Positions 34,286 to 42,661 are shown, counted from the stretch's first letter. The stretch is DNA of 64,000 nt from Bacteroidales bacterium (GCA_017619655.1 JAFZRV010000001.1:62001-126000), one strand, 5' to 3'. The notes: generated by a model from the sequence alone, not told the origin. Numbers and translations are program-made.

Positions 34286-35281
34286 ATGCAGTTTACGCAA
34301 TATTTTCGCTGGTTTGCCCTGGCGGCCCTGGTCCTGCTGAGCCTTATTTCCTGCAAGAAGACCGAGGAAGAAGAAGATACGCCCGATTCGATGTCGGGTA
34401 CCATCGTTTTTGACGTTCCCTACTACGTGCTGAAAGGCGAGACGGTCACCATGTCCGCCTCCGGTATTTTCTTCCCCCAGGAACCGAGCTATCGCTGGTT
34501 CATCAGCGGCGTCTACACCGACTCCCTGTCGCGCCGCACCGTCACGGTGAAATTCCCCGACAGCATCGGCGTCTTCACGGTGACCGCCCAAGCCTTCGCA
34601 TCAGATTTCTACAGCTCCAGCACCTCGCAGATCGTGACCACCATCGACACGGCCTGGGGCAGTTCGCTGACCGGGCTCAAGCGCAGTGAAAACGAGATCG
34701 TGGACGAGCGCGACGGCCATGTCTACGGCTACGTGACGGCCGGTGACCTCGACTGGTTCAGCCAGAACCTGTCCTGGCAGGGCGCCGGCGTGCCTTTCCG
34801 CTCCTCTCCCGCCACGGCAAGCCTGTTCGGCAGCTTCTACACCTGGAACGAAGCCATGTCGGGGAATGTGTGCCCGGAGGGCTGGCGCGTGCCCGCCCAG
34901 GAGGACTGGGAATCGCTGGCGACCGTCCTGAACGGCGGCGTTCGGCTGCCCTTCGTCGACAACTGGGCCGGCCTGGGCGTGAAAGCTTCGGCCGATGCCT
35001 ACATGAACGAAGACCGCATGTGGCCTTACTCACCCGACAACACCCACACCAACGATATCGGCTGGAATGCCCTTCCGCTGGGCTATACCTTCACCAATAC
35101 CCGGGATTTCTCCGGTCTCAACAGCTATGGCTGCTGGTGGAGCGCCACGGAAAAGGACGACGCCCAGGCCTTCTACCGTTACATCTGGTACGACCAGGGC
35201 GACTTCCCGATGGCTTATACGAACAAGGATGACATGCGGGCCTGCGTCAGGTGCGTTCGAACGCATCAACAATCTTTGTGA
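34286..35281 (+). CDS. FISUMP-domain lipoprotein
   Basis: 331 residues from ATG 34286, which begins a signal peptide with lipobox LISC (the open frame upstream overlaps apbE). After KKTEEEEDT an Ig/PKD-like module (about 40-115) contains SYRWFISGVYTDSL and FPDSIGVFTVTAQA. The FISUMP domain follows: VYGYVTAGDLDWFSQNL, CPEGWRVPAQEDWESL, GCWWSATEKD and final ACVRCVR. It lacks a coiled-coil stalk, unlike the FISUMP proteins at 3457-8496. Its 3' end overlaps the convergent phoH gene by 35 bases. Confidence 0.85.
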   Translation: MQFTQYFRWFALAALVLLSLISCKKTEEEEDTPDSMSGTIVFDVPYYVLKGETVTMSASGIFFPQEPSYRWFISGVYTDSLSRRTVTVKFPDSIGVFTVTAQAFASDFYSSSTSQIVTTIDTAWGSSLTGLKRSENEIVDERDGHVYGYVTAGDLDWFSQNLSWQGAGVPFRSSPATASLFGSFYTWNEAMSGNVCPEGWRVPAQEDWESLATVLNGGVRLPFVDNWAGLGVKASADAYMNEDRMWPYSPDNTHTNDIGWNALPLGYTFTNTRDFSGLNSYGCWWSATEKDDAQAFYRYIWYDQGDFPMAYTNKDDMRACVRCVRTHQQSL

Positions 35282-36197
35282 CCAGCGGGTGCCGGACGAT
35301 ATCCTCTTTTCCGAATTCCACAATACTGATTCCCTTGATGTCGCGGACGAGTTCCACGCCGCGCATCAGGCCTGAGTCGCTCTTGTTGGGCAGGTCGATC
35401 TGCGTGGCGTCGCCCGTGACGATGAACTTGGCGTCGCAGCCCATGCGCGTGAGAAACATCTTGAGCTGGCCGAGCGAGGTGTTCTGGGCTTCGTCGAGGA
35501 TGACGAAGGCCCGGTCGAGCGTGCGGCCGCGCATGTAGGCCAGCGGCGCGATCTGGATGATGCCTTCCTCCATGAAATTCTGGAGCCGCTTAGCGGGGAT
35601 CATGTCGCCCAGCGCGTCGTAGAGCGGCTGGAGATAGGGATCGAGCTTGTCCTTGAGGTCGCCCGGCAGGAAGCCGAGCCGCTCGCCCGCTTCCACGGCG
35701 GGGCGGGTCAGGATGATGCGTTTCACCTCGCGGTTCTTGAGCGCGCGCACGGCCAGGGCGATGGCGGTGTAGGTCTTGCCGCTGCCGGCCGGCCCGATGG
35801 CGAAGATCAGGTCGTTGCGGTAGTATTCGCGTACCATGCGCTTCTGGTTGGGCGTGCGGGCCTTGATGGGCCGGCCTTCGTTGCTGTAGACGATGATGCT
35901 GTCGGAAGCCTCGTCGGTGGGGACGGTGCCGCTCTCGGCGCTGCGGTCGCTGCCTTCGAAGAGCGCTTCCACATCGTATTCCGTGAGCACGCTCTTGTGC
36001 ATGCGCTTGCGGCGCAGCAGCTTGATCTTGTCCTCGAAGTCGTCCAGTTCGCTTTGCGGCCCCATCAGATAGATCTCGGCGCCGCGGGCGACGGCCTTGA
36101 CCTTGGGGTAGTGGCTGACAAGCAAGTCGAACAAGCGGTTGTTGACGCCGTAGATGTCGATCGGATCGATCTCTTCGAGGATGATGGTTTTCTCCAT
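35247..36197 (-). CDS. phoH: PhoH-family ATPase
   Basis: 316 residues. Walker A is GPAGSGKTYTA and Walker B lies in AFVILDEAQNTS; the sequence GRTLDRAFV and DATQIDLP are typical of PhoH. An N-terminal KH-like region (residues ~1-95) precedes the ATPase. PhoH-like proteins are cytoplasmic, predicted RNA-associated ATPases, often linked to YbeY. The convergent FISUMP gene overlaps its last 35 bases. The next upstream gene on this strand (CapA-like) ends 19 bases before its start. Confidence 0.92.
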   Translation of the reverse strand: MEKTIILEEIDPIDIYGVNNRLFDLLVSHYPKVKAVARGAEIYLMGPQSELDDFEDKIKLLRRKRMHKSVLTEYDVEALFEGSDRSAESGTVPTDEASDSIIVYSNEGRPIKARTPNQKRMVREYYRNDLIFAIGPAGSGKTYTAIALAVRALKNREVKRIILTRPAVEAGERLGFLPGDLKDKLDPYLQPLYDALGDMIPAKRLQNFMEEGIIQIAPLAYMRGRTLDRAFVILDEAQNTSLGQLKMFLTRMGCDAKFIVTGDATQIDLPNKSDSGLMRGVELVRDIKGISIVEFGKEDIVRHPLVTKIVDAFERT

Positions 36198-36215
36198 ATG
36201 CAGGTTTGAGCGGGT

Positions 36216-37295
36216 TTACAGGTTGAATTTCGTTTGCAGGGCCGTCCATTCGCGCAGCATCTTGTCGTAGTCGCTCTTGTCGAGCCAGTCGTCGCGGCGG
36301 CCGATCCAGTCGCGGATGGGAATGACGGTGTAGTTGGCCTCGAGCATGCGGCGGCGCGAGCACCAGGTATAGGTCGGAATGGCTTCGGCGATGGCCAGGC
36401 CGTCGCCGTCGTCCGTGAGTACCAGTTCGTAAAGCATGCCGATCTGGGTGTTCACGTCGCTCTGGTTGGACATGAAGTTGCCCAGGGAGTAGGCGGTGGC
36501 GAAGGGCGGTTCAAAGAGGGCGGGCTGCACCACGTGCGGATGGGATCCCACGATGGCGGCCACGCCGTTGCGGTGCAGGAACGCGGCCCAGCGGCGCTGG
36601 CTCTCCGAAGGAACGAGGTGGTACTCTTCTCCCCAGTGCGGCAGGGCCACGATCAGGTCGGCGCCGCGCGCCTTGGCCCGGTCGATGACGGCTTTTACGT
36701 GCGTGGAGTCGAGCAGGTTGACGTGCCAGGGCTGCGGCACGGGAAGACCATTGGTGCCGTACGTGAAATTGATGAAGGCGATATTATGGCCTTTGATGCT
36801 GACGATCAGCGGGTTGTTCAGATACTCTTCCCCTTCCGAGCGGTACATGCCGGTGAAGGGAATGCCCATGCGGGAATAGATGGCGTAGGTGCTGTCCATG
36901 CCGGTGCGGCCCTTGTCGCAGATGTGGTTGTTGGCCGTCAGGAAGAGGTCGATGCCCACGCGCTGCGCCTCGTAGGCGAGGCTCTGGGGCGCCGAGAACT
37001 GCGGGAAGCCGGTGTACGGCGTCACGCCGCAGGGAAACTCCATGTTGGCCACGACGAAATCGGCCGCGTCGAAGCGGTCCTGCACGTGGCGGAAGCAGTC
37101 GCTGTAGTCGAAATCCGCGGGATTGTCACGGTCGCCGCCGCTGCGCAGGGCGGCCGTCACCTGCGGCCCGTGGCTCATCACGTCGCCGATGAAAACGATG
37201 CGGATGGTGTCGGGTCGTGCCGCCCAGGCGCTCAGGGCCTGCATCAGGCACAGCAGCAGGAGCATCGTTTTGCAAGGAGTTTTCGGCATCGGCAT
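36216..37295 (-). CDS. CapA-family (PGA_cap) metallophosphatase-like protein
   Basis: 359 residues from ATG 37295; an in-frame GTG at 37298 and an ATG at 37289 are alternatives. A signal peptide ends near AWAARP. The calcineurin-like CapA fold shows FIGDVMSHG, NMEFP, TANNHICDKG, LPHWGEEY and GSHPHVVQP. CapA proteins are linked to poly-gamma-glutamate export but many stand-alone versions have no known role; no pgs/cap genes are nearby. It may be co-transcribed with phoH. Confidence 0.85.
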   Translation of the reverse strand: MPMPKTPCKTMLLLLCLMQALSAWAARPDTIRIVFIGDVMSHGPQVTAALRSGGDRDNPADFDYSDCFRHVQDRFDAADFVVANMEFPCGVTPYTGFPQFSAPQSLAYEAQRVGIDLFLTANNHICDKGRTGMDSTYAIYSRMGIPFTGMYRSEGEEYLNNPLIVSIKGHNIAFINFTYGTNGLPVPQPWHVNLLDSTHVKAVIDRAKARGADLIVALPHWGEEYHLVPSESQRRWAAFLHRNGVAAIVGSHPHVVQPALFEPPFATAYSLGNFMSNQSDVNTQIGMLYELVLTDDGDGLAIAEAIPTYTWCSRRRMLEANYTVIPIRDWIGRRDDWLDKSDYDKMLREWTALQTKFNL

Positions 37296-37398
37296 CACTT
37301 TCGGATGTAAAGATAACCTTTTTTACGGACAATTCCCGCCTTTGTCCCTGCGATTTCGAGATCCTTTTTTTGGTGACGGGGTAAGTCCCTCTGCATTT

Positions 37399-37517
37399 TG
37401 GGGTAGGTCGAATGAAACAATCTGGACCCCGGAAATCGGCCGCTCAGAGCATAGACTGGGGTAGGTCTCGACCAATCCGTTCGACCTACCCCAATTCTTC
37501 GTCAACTGGGGTAGGTC
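37399..37517. repeat. Cluster of four GGGGTAGGTC motifs
   Basis: TGGGGTAGGTC occurs at 37399-37409, 37457-37467 and 37507-37517 and as its reverse complement at 37483-37493. The second and third-in-order copies (37457-37467 with 37483-37493) can form an 11-bp perfect stem with a 15-base loop. The cluster fills the gap between the CapA-like gene and the REP-like element at 37521. No gene is visible between 37296 and 37652. Confidence 0.7.
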
Positions 37518-37520
37518 TCT

Positions 37521-37650
37521 ACTTTTGCCGCGACAGGATTCTGGCGCGGGCAGCTCAGTCCTGTCGAATCGCGGAAATCGACGCTTTCGGCCAAATAGCA
37601 GCCGCGACAGGACGCTGACGGTCGCAGCTCAGTCCTGTCGCGGCAAAAGT
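37521..37650 (+). repeat. REP-like double-hairpin element, copy 2
   Basis: 130 bases with 18-base perfect inverted ends: ACTTTTGCCGCGACAGGA at 37521-37538 and its reverse complement at 37633-37650. Internal TCCTGTCGAATCGCGG (37559-37574) and CCGCGACAGGA (37602-37612) give two hairpins around a spacer with TTTCGGCCAAATAGCAG. The interior 37539-37632 differs by one base from 39448-39541. It ends two bases before the stop codon of the transposase-like gene. Confidence 0.9.
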
Positions 37651-37652
37651 AG

Positions 37653-38657
37653 CTAAATGGCGAGACAACGGCGGAGCTGGCTGTCTGTGACCGTCTTTCC
37701 CGAAAGGCCAGCTTTCCCCAGCAACGATCGTTTGTCATCGGCATCCGAATAACGGTATCGCTGGATATCCCGGCTGATCGCTTCATAGACGGTTCCACGC
37801 TCGGCCCTTGACAGGTCATATGTCGAGAATGGCCCTTCCTCTCCTTTCATGCGTGGAATGTAATAACCGTCGATCAAGCGGCAGAGATCCAGGTCTGTCA
37901 TCAGGTTTTTGTTGACCCTTCCCTGCTCATTGAGCAACAGCCGCTTTCGGTCGAATTCGGGCGTTCCCTTCTCAATCAGGTCTATCGTAATGATGGGAGT
38001 CACGGACTTTTCCTGTTTCTGCGCTTCTTCAGTCTTCTCGTCGGTTACCTTGTTCATCTGAAACAGGAAATTACGAGGCGTGATGTATAGCTGCTCCACA
38101 TAGGACGTGTCGATTACATCTTCCCGCAGCAACAAGCCATTTTCGTCCATCCGGTATTGTTCGGGCACCACGATATTGCGTGTCAGGTAACGATGTCGTA
38201 GGTGGGACGGCATCAACGGCGTAACGTAGAGCGGCGATTCTTTCCCTAATTCTTTACGGAAATATGTATTGACCGAACAGTGTGGATAAGCGAACGGCGT
38301 GGTGGCCAGCCCATGGTGCAATCCTTGCCGGTTTACGTAATTGATTGCCGTCATCAGGCGGACTACACCGTCGATCTCCGTGATAAAGACTTCTTTTTCT
38401 CCAAAGCGTCCTCTCCTGCCGTACCGTGCGTTGAAGTAACGGGTATAAGCATACCGGTTCCTTCGCGCAAAATACACAGGGTCGTCTGTCTGGACGATGG
38501 TATGCCAGTGCGTTGACATGAATCCGTCTGCCAAAAGGCGGCTCTCCGTAAACAAAGTCGCTTCGGCCAGACAGTTAAATCCCATGATCAAATCGGCGTC
38601 TGTACGATAAAGCACTTCATCATGCGAAGAAAAGCAAATGTGATACGTTTTTCTCAT
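37653..38657 (-). CDS. HUH/Y1 transposase-like protein (candidate REP-associated tyrosine transposase)
   Basis: 334 residues from ATG 38657 (MRKTYHICFSSHDEVL); the open frame continues upstream into the partner gene. The HUH metal motif is H50-W51-H52 in GFMSTHWHTIVQTD. A candidate catalytic Tyr is Y107 in AINYVNRQGLHHGLA, which sits where Y1 transposases have Y..NPVRAGL. The RYFNARYGRRGRFGEKEV segment also resembles the RAYT core. Residues after ~140 form a long extension without a recognised domain, so it is longer than usual RAYTs. It is flanked by near-identical REP-like elements, the arrangement expected for a domesticated RAYT. Start lies 4 bases after the partner gene. Confidence 0.75.
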   Translation of the reverse strand: MRKTYHICFSSHDEVLYRTDADLIMGFNCLAEATLFTESRLLADGFMSTHWHTIVQTDDPVYFARRNRYAYTRYFNARYGRRGRFGEKEVFITEIDGVVRLMTAINYVNRQGLHHGLATTPFAYPHCSVNTYFRKELGKESPLYVTPLMPSHLRHRYLTRNIVVPEQYRMDENGLLLREDVIDTSYVEQLYITPRNFLFQMNKVTDEKTEEAQKQEKSVTPIITIDLIEKGTPEFDRKRLLLNEQGRVNKNLMTDLDLCRLIDGYYIPRMKGEEGPFSTYDLSRAERGTVYEAISRDIQRYRYSDADDKRSLLGKAGLSGKTVTDSQLRRCLAI

Positions 38658-38661
38658 GGAC

Positions 38662-39231
38662 TTACGCTGGCGAACAAAGACCCATCTTTTCGGCACGGGA
38701 GATGATGGAGCCCATGGAACGTCCATGGCCTTTTGCTATCACGGACAGGGCTATCAGTGCATCCCGATAGTTGGACAGTTCCTGCTGAAGTTTGTCGGAT
38801 TCTTCTGTCGCCCACGGGGTGAAAGCGTTCGGATTAGCCGGATCTCGCAGCACCTTTTCCTGCGGCGGCAACAATCCGATGTCCACGAGTTTGTTCTCCG
38901 TCTCGGCTCGCAGACGGCCCAACAGTTTGGCACACCCGGTCACCGGGTAGCCTTGCGAATGATAACGCCCCAGCCGCTCCGTCTCCTCTTCCGTCCACGG
39001 CTGTCCTCGCCGGGATAGATGGCCGACAATCTCGCCGGTTTCCATCAATTTGAGTCGAATGGCGTTGACCGTGCGATGAACGGTTCCGGCAATCTCGTTG
39101 ATCCGCATCCCATTGCGGAATAAGGTGCATACCTTTTCTTTCTCTTCAAGTGTCCAGGCTTCGTTGAACCGGGCCGCTCCTTTCCTGATTTCTTCCAGCC
39201 GTTCTTCCGGCAAATTGTAATAGGTTCCCAT
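38662..39231 (-). CDS. Three-repeat Myb/SANT-like DNA-binding protein
   Basis: 189 residues, no signal peptide. Three units of ~45 residues each begin with an aromatic-acidic motif and end in a helix-turn-helix-like stretch: WTLEEKEKVCTLFRNGMRIN..AIRLKLMETG (~26-68), WTEEETERLGRYHSQGYPVT..ENKLVDIG (~78-120) and WATEESDKLQQELSNYRDAL..IISRAEKMG (~142-186). This is the pattern of Myb/SANT or GcrA-like folds. It is 4 bases upstream of the transposase-like gene on the same strand, so the two are probably co-expressed; element recognition or repression are possible roles (inference). Confidence 0.65.
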   Translation of the reverse strand: MGTYYNLPEERLEEIRKGAARFNEAWTLEEKEKVCTLFRNGMRINEIAGTVHRTVNAIRLKLMETGEIVGHLSRRGQPWTEEETERLGRYHSQGYPVTGCAKLLGRLRAETENKLVDIGLLPPQEKVLRDPANPNAFTPWATEESDKLQQELSNYRDALIALSVIAKGHGRSMGSIISRAEKMGLCSPA

Positions 39232-39427
39232 AGCTGTAGATTTTCAGGCAAAGAAACGACATTGTTGCCGCAAACAGCCGTCAATTCAGCAAAATCGTCA
39301 TGGCTTTTCAAGTGGCTGTATTACAGTTGTTTATCGCCAATCTGATATTAATTGTGATATTTTTTTGCCTCTTTTCCAAAAAAGTCGATTCTCGGGAATA
39401 TGTTTATGCCGAGATGATTCATTTTTA

Positions 39428-39561
39428 CTACTTTCTCCGCGACAGGATTCTGGCGCGGTCAGCTCAGTCCTGTCGAATCGCGGAAATCGACGCTTTCGGC
39501 CAAATAGCAGCCGCGACAGGACGCTGACGGTCGCAGCTCAGTCCTGTCGCGGAAGAAGTAG
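39428..39561 (+). repeat. REP-like double-hairpin element, copy 3
   Basis: 134 bases with 20-base inverted ends (39428-39447 and 39542-39561; two mismatches). The interior 39448-39541 is identical to copy 2 except one base (GCGGTCAG for GCGGGCAG), and the orientation is the same. The outer arms differ from copy 2 yet are still complementary to each other, so arm pairing appears conserved. It lies in the 447-base gap between the DNA-binding gene and ALDH. From 39232 to 39427 I see only AT-rich sequence that probably holds the promoter of the DNA-binding gene. Confidence 0.9.
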
Positions 39562-39586
39562 CGGAAGAAGTAGTTGCAGAAGAGAG

Positions 39587-39607
39587 ACCCCGGATCAAGT
39601 CCGGGGT
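39587..39607. terminator. Palindrome, short family copy 3
   Basis: ACCCCGGA-TCAAG-TCCGGGGT, an 8-bp stem 25 bases after the REP-like element and 70 bases past the ALDH stop on the minus strand. Read on minus it is CGTCACCCCGGACTTGATCCGGGGTCTC, closely similar to the 31517 copy with compensatory changes in the stem. It may serve as the ALDH terminator, but no T-tract follows. Confidence 0.45.
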
Positions 39608-39678
39608 GACGGAGGGGTCGACAACGAACGGCTCAGCCGCCAGGTGCGGGGTGGGTCGAAGAGAGCCCCCGCCACCGG

Positions 39679-41076
39679 CTACACCATCCGCTTCACCAGG
39701 CCGAACAGCTTGTAGGGCATGTAGCGGAAGGGAAGGTCGAACCAGGTGGGCGTCGCGATGACGGCGCGGCGATGCGTGAAGGCCTCGAAGCTTTCGCGGC
39801 CGTGGTAGCGGCCCATGCCGGAGTTGCCCACGCCGCCGAACGGCACGTTCGGGTTGACGATGTGCATGATGGTGTCGTTGATGCAGCAGCCGCCCGACGA
39901 GGTGCGCCGCACGATGGACCATCCTTCGCTTTCCTTGCCGAAGTAGTAGAGCGCCAGCGGCTTCTCCCGGTCGTTCACATAGTCCGCAACCTGGTCTTCG
40001 AAGCTGCGGGACGGGTCGTCGAGCGTGACGATCGGGAATACGGGACCGAAGATCTCGGTGTTCAGCACGCCGGCGTCGGGGGCCATCCCTTCGAGCAGCG
40101 TCGGCTCGATGAACCGTTCCGCCGCGTCCGTGCGGCCGCCGTAGCGGACCTTCCCTTCGCCGAGATAGCCCGACACGCGTTCGAAAGCCTTGTCGGAGAC
40201 CATCCGTACATAGTGCTTCTGCGTCTTGATGTCGTCGCCGTGCAGCTGGCGGACCGCCTCGCCGAAGGCCGCGATGAAGGCTTCCTTCACGTCGGGATGG
40301 ACCAGCAGGTAGTCGGGGGCGATGCAAGTCTGGCCGGCGTTGAGGGTCTTGCCCCAGGCGATGCGTTTGGCGGCCAGCTTGATGTCGGCGTCCCGGCCGA
40401 TGATGCAGGGGCTCTTGCCGCCGAGTTCGAGCACGAGCGGCGTGAGGTTCGGCGCGGCGGCCGCGGCGACGCTGCGGGCGAGCGCCGGACTGCCGGTGAA
40501 GAAGATCAGGTCGTACGGCTGGGCGAAGAGCTGCTTGTTGACTTCCCGGTTTCCCTGGACCACGGCGACATAATCCTCCGAGAAGGCGCTGCGGATCATC
40601 TTTTCGATGGCCAGCGACACGTTGGGCACGTAGGGCGAGGGCTTCAGCACGGCGGTGCAGCCGGCGGACAGGGCGCCCACCAGCGGATTGAGCAGCAGTT
40701 GCACGGGATAGTTCCACGGCGAGACGATCAGGGCGGTGCCAAGGGGCTCCTTCACCACATAGCTGCGCGAACCGAAGATCGTGACGGGCGTAGCTTTGCG
40801 CTCGCGGCGGGCCCAGCGGGCCGTGTGCCGGATGGCGCTGCGGATTTCCGCCTTGACCAGCGAGATTTCCGTGAGATAGGCCTCTTCGTAGGATTTGTGG
40901 AGGTCCTGCCACAGGGCGTCTGCCAGTGCCTGCTCATGCGCTTCGAGGGCCTGGAGCAGGGCTCTCAGCTGTTTCTTGCGGAACGCCGGGTCCAGCGTGG
41001 CACCGGTGCGGAAGCAGCGCTTCTGCGCCGTAAAGACGGCGTCAAGCCGCGCGGCGGAGGTGTTCTCGATTTTCAT
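39679..41076 (-). CDS. NAD(P)-dependent aldehyde dehydrogenase
   Basis: 465 residues, the length of the short class 3-type ALDHs that lack the usual N-terminal extension. It oxidises an aldehyde to the acid. Catalytic Cys is in NAGQTCIAPDY, the general-base Glu in LELGGKSPCI, and the cofactor loop in FFTGSPALARSV; a C-terminal FGGVGNSGMGRYHG is also present. The ORF start overlaps the upstream SDR gene by 35 bases, so the pair is translationally linked. Membrane-type fatty-aldehyde dehydrogenases end with a hydrophobic tail; here the end is RYMPYKLFGLVKRMV, weakly hydrophobic. Substrate unknown. Confidence 0.92.
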   Translation of the reverse strand: MKIENTSAARLDAVFTAQKRCFRTGATLDPAFRKKQLRALLQALEAHEQALADALWQDLHKSYEEAYLTEISLVKAEIRSAIRHTARWARRERKATPVTIFGSRSYVVKEPLGTALIVSPWNYPVQLLLNPLVGALSAGCTAVLKPSPYVPNVSLAIEKMIRSAFSEDYVAVVQGNREVNKQLFAQPYDLIFFTGSPALARSVAAAAAPNLTPLVLELGGKSPCIIGRDADIKLAAKRIAWGKTLNAGQTCIAPDYLLVHPDVKEAFIAAFGEAVRQLHGDDIKTQKHYVRMVSDKAFERVSGYLGEGKVRYGGRTDAAERFIEPTLLEGMAPDAGVLNTEIFGPVFPIVTLDDPSRSFEDQVADYVNDREKPLALYYFGKESEGWSIVRRTSSGGCCINDTIMHIVNPNVPFGGVGNSGMGRYHGRESFEAFTHRRAVIATPTWFDLPFRYMPYKLFGLVKRMV

Positions 41077-41881
41077 CTTTTCTGCCTTTGAAATGGTCCA
41101 TCACGGTGTAGAGCCCGAACACGTCGCCGAAGAGCCAGTCGAAGATGCGGGTGGGGAAGATGCCCTCCATCAGGCGGATAAAATGGGCGCTGAACGGGAT
41201 GCCGGCGTAGATCTTGTTCCGTTCGACGGCCTTGAGGATCTTCCGGGCCGTCTTCTCGGGGTCGAGGATGGGGAACACCTTCGACTTGATGCCGTCGAAC
41301 ATGCCGGTGTTGATGTAGTAGGGAGCGACGGTCGTGATCTTCACAGGACTATTCATGCGCTGGAGCTCCACGCGCACCGACTCGGACCAGCCGATGGCGC
41401 TCCACTTGCTGGCCGTGTAGATGCTCATGTTGGGGCAGGGCAGCATGCCGGCGGCGGACGCCACGTTCACCAGGTGTCCGCGGCCTTTGGCCGTCATGTC
41501 CTGCAGGGCGGCCAGGCCCACGTACATGGGAGCCACGGCATTGATCTGCATGGTCCGGTCGATTTCCCGAAGGGTATTCTCGTTGAAGGTGCTGTTGCTG
41601 GTGATGATGCCGGCGCACTGGATGACGATGTCCACGCGGCCCAGGTCTTTCAGGACCTGTGCATAGGCCGACATGACCTGGTCGGAATCGGACACGTCCA
41701 CCCGGTAACCCCGGACGGTGCCGTATTGTTTATGTTCTGCGACGGTTTCGTCGATGTGCTCCGCGTTGATGTCCCAGATGGCGACGGCCTCGGCGCCCTG
41801 CTGGAGGGCGAGGCGTCCCATGATCCGGCCGATGCCGGAGGCTCCTCCGGTGATGAGGAGGGTGCTGCCTTTAATTTTCAT
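41042..41881 (-). CDS. Short-chain dehydrogenase/reductase (retinol/acyl-CoA reductase-like)
   Basis: 279 residues, classical SDR. NAD(P)-binding TGGASGIGR at the N-terminus, NVASAAG with the catalytic Ser, and YTASKW with Tyr and Lys. The C-terminal helix region (RIFDWLFGDVFGLYTVMDHF) is hydrophobic and resembles SDRs that work on long-chain substrates at membranes. Its overlap with ALDH suggests a two-step interconversion of alcohol, aldehyde and acid on the same lipid-like substrate (inference). Its own -7 element lies 26 bases upstream. Confidence 0.9.
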   Translation of the reverse strand: MKIKGSTLLITGGASGIGRIMGRLALQQGAEAVAIWDINAEHIDETVAEHKQYGTVRGYRVDVSDSDQVMSAYAQVLKDLGRVDIVIQCAGIITSNSTFNENTLREIDRTMQINAVAPMYVGLAALQDMTAKGRGHLVNVASAAGMLPCPNMSIYTASKWSAIGWSESVRVELQRMNSPVKITTVAPYYINTGMFDGIKSKVFPILDPEKTARKILKAVERNKIYAGIPFSAHFIRLMEGIFPTRIFDWLFGDVFGLYTVMDHFKGRKDENREHLRRAA

Positions 41882-41906
41882 TGTATTCGGGTTTTAGCTT
41901 CTGGTG

Positions 41907-41914
41907 CAAAGATA
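41907..41914 (-). promoter_or_regulatory. -7 element for the SDR-ALDH pair
   Basis: CAAAGATA on plus reads TATCTTTG on minus, an exact TAnnTTTG match, 26 bases before the SDR ATG at 41881. Confidence 0.6.
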
Positions 41915-42018
41915 TCGTGTGCGCGGCGCCAATGTGCGCCCCTGTGGCGAACGAACCCGAAAAAGTGGCGAATGAACCTGTTTTGTGGCGAAAAAGTCAT
42001 CCGTACGGTTTTTTATCT

Positions 42019-42026
42019 TATCTTTG
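42019..42026 (+). promoter_or_regulatory. -7 element for the SPOR lipoprotein gene
   Basis: TATCTTTG followed by CAA, 22 bases before the ATG at 42048. The 166-base divergent gap 41882-42047 holds this and the SDR promoter. Confidence 0.65.
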
Positions 42027-42047
42027 CAAGATAATAAAAGCAAGAAT

Positions 42048-42659
42048 ATGAAAAAGTTCGGATTCATTGTCGCGCCGCTCGTCATGGCGCTGATCCTGTG
42101 CACAGGATGCGATTTTATCCGTGCTTCCCTGGGTAAACCCACTTCCAAAGACCTGGTCAAGATCAGCGACGAGCTGAAAGCGCGCGAACAGTATCTGCGC
42201 GACAGCGTCGCGGCGGTCCGTGCCGCCGGTGTGACGCTGGCCGACAGCGGGGACGCACCCGTGGCCGTCGCGCCCGCAGCCGCCGCATCGGTGGCCGACC
42301 CGCAGCCCGACGTGCAGGCCGTCCCCGCCGAGCCCGCACCGCAGCCCGGCCAGCCCGCTGTCCAGCCCGCAGCTAAGCCCGCTGTCCAGCCCGCACCGGC
42401 CGACCAGCCGCTCAAGCGTTATTACGCCGTCGCCGGGGCCTTCAAGAACCCCGAGGGCGTCCGCCAATATGTCGACAAACTGGAAGCGAAGGGCCTGTCG
42501 GTCCATCTCTTCGACTTCAAGAGCGGCCTGACGGTCGTCTGCCTGGAAGGCCACGACGTTCTGGCGGAAGCGCAGCAGGACGTGGCTACGCTCAAGGAAC
42601 TCAAGCTTTCGGACTCCGATCCCTGGATCTACAACACGAAACAAAATCTCCACAAATAA
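42048..42659 (+). CDS. SPOR-domain lipoprotein
   Basis: 203 residues from ATG 42048, which starts a signal peptide with lipobox LCTGC. A charged helix (residues ~30-60) is followed by an Ala/Pro/Val-rich linker (about 66-122) with PAVQPA repeats, probably extended through the cell wall. The C-terminal ~70 residues are a SPOR domain: [22 protein letters not shown], then [18 protein letters not shown] domains bind denuded glycan strands at division sites. The order N-terminal lipid anchor, linker, SPOR suggests an inner-leaflet outer-membrane lipoprotein acting in cell division. gcvT follows after 2 bases. Confidence 0.85.
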   Translation: MKKFGFIVAPLVMALILCTGCDFIRASLGKPTSKDLVKISDELKAREQYLRDSVAAVRAAGVTLADSGDAPVAVAPAAAASVADPQPDVQAVPAEPAPQPGQPAVQPAAKPAVQPAPADQPLKRYYAVAGAFKNPEGVRQYVDKLEAKGLSVHLFDFKSGLTVVCLEGHDVLAEAQQDVATLKELKLSDSDPWIYNTKQNLHK

Positions 42660-42661
42660 AC

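Noticed and set aside
37653-39231. Standard insertion sequence
   Set aside because: No target duplication or IS-type transposase family was evident; the flanks are REP-like elements in direct orientation, which fits a RAYT better.
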